A stretch of DNA of 64,000 nucleotides from contig JAGXGE010000011.1 in assembly GCA_024637015.1 (NCBI GenBank), positions 124,001 through 188,000 on the forward strand, in the 5' to 3' direction. Positions 63,791 to 64,000 of this stretch are shown here, one piece after another. The stretch's first letter is position 1; each line of letters begins with the position of its first letter. Below the pieces are notes generated by a model. It was given only the letters and a program-made list of their open reading frames with translations, was not told where the DNA came from and ran no database searches. This DNA is from Aequorivita sp. (GTDB taxonomy: Bacteria > Bacteroidota > Bacteroidia > Flavobacteriales > Flavobacteriaceae). The translations under genes and the position numbers were made by a program.

Positions 63791-64000
63791 AGCTTAGAAA
63801 TTTGGTTGGTTGTTTAAAGATAGGGAAATATTTTCCTTTTGCTTGAGGAGTTAGATTGTTAATTTTTGAAGAGAGGGTAACATACATAACTGGGGAGAGT
63901 GGGTCGGAAGTTTAGTGATTTGGCACAAGCTGTAAACATACGCAAACGAGGCGATATGCTCGTAGCACTAGGCCTACATTGCAAATGCTTTATTTAGACG
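63791..64000. other. Gene-free end of window
   Basis: These 210 bases have no convincing gene. The last ~90 bases (from about 63908) have visibly more GC than the region before and contain a short inverted repeat, ACGAG at 63946-63950 against CTCGT at 63959-63963. They may be the edge of a repeat, small RNA or mobile segment that continues beyond the window. Confidence 0.4.

Noticed and set aside
63900-64000. Integron attC site at the window end because of TTTAGAC
   Set aside because: The required GTTRRRY core and a matching RYYYAAC partner are not both present.

Overview
The window looks like chromosomal DNA of a marine-type member of the Flavobacteriaceae (Bacteroidetes). The evidence is low GC, promoters of the TAnnTTTG type lying only a few bases before start codons, no Shine-Dalgarno tracts, a carboxypeptidase-D-regulatory/TonB-dependent receptor, a type IX secretion (T9SS) sorting domain, and many flavobacterial families (2TM, DUF2975+HTH, LETM1-related, SatD+DUF3307). 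An Aequorivita-like genus is a guess only. I see no rRNA, tRNA, CRISPR array, prophage or complete insertion sequence.

Layout. 1-2.4 kb: an edge-truncated adenylate cyclase, a frameshifted YdeI-like gene and a DUF2975/HTH pair. 2.4-8.5 kb: a TonB-dependent receptor, a 35-residue membrane peptide, a TPR protein, a LytS-type kinase fused to a 2TM domain, two free 2TM proteins and a LytTR regulator whose leader is a heptanucleotide tandem repeat. 8.5-18 kb: a LETM1-related protein, two DUF4331-type proteins, a TPR lipoprotein, an anti-sigma/ECF sigma pair and a secreted M36 metalloprotease. 18-23 kb: FMN reductase, pabB, the SatD/DUF3307 pair behind a strong palindrome, tilS, a truncated hydrolase and a minus-strand structured RNA that resembles 6S RNA. 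23-27.6 kb: a sugar operon (pfkA, gap, N-acetylglucosamine kinase, pgi). 27.7-36 kb: yifB, an M16 protease, DUF2891 and a patatin-like membrane protein. 36-40 kb: a frameshifted peptidoglycan-binding/CHAP-like protein faces an operon of two unknown proteins, a NarL-type kinase and its regulator, across three phased GGGTTTTTCCC elements. 40-53.7 kb: housekeeping and accessory genes (pseudouridine synthase, panB, sdaA, umuDC, dehydrogenases, a sulfatase-fold membrane enzyme, dnaK, hydrolase), including two genes broken by nonsense codons. 54-64 kb: an LRR protein, an esterase and menaquinone synthesis (thioesterase, menF, menD, menB) with two paralogous STAS-like proteins, plus cvfB, a C1 peptidase and an SGNH hydrolase.

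Themes. The best unexplained signals are regulatory. They are the 6S-like RNA, the SatD palindrome, the umuDC palindrome over the -7 box, the GGGTTTTTCCC triplet, and a sigma-54-like promoter with a TGACA/TGTCA palindrome at dnaK. Five genes are broken: two by one-base loss in A-runs, two by single nonsense codons and one by truncation. The homopolymer cases may be sequencing errors. All functional calls are by reading motifs; no database search was possible.
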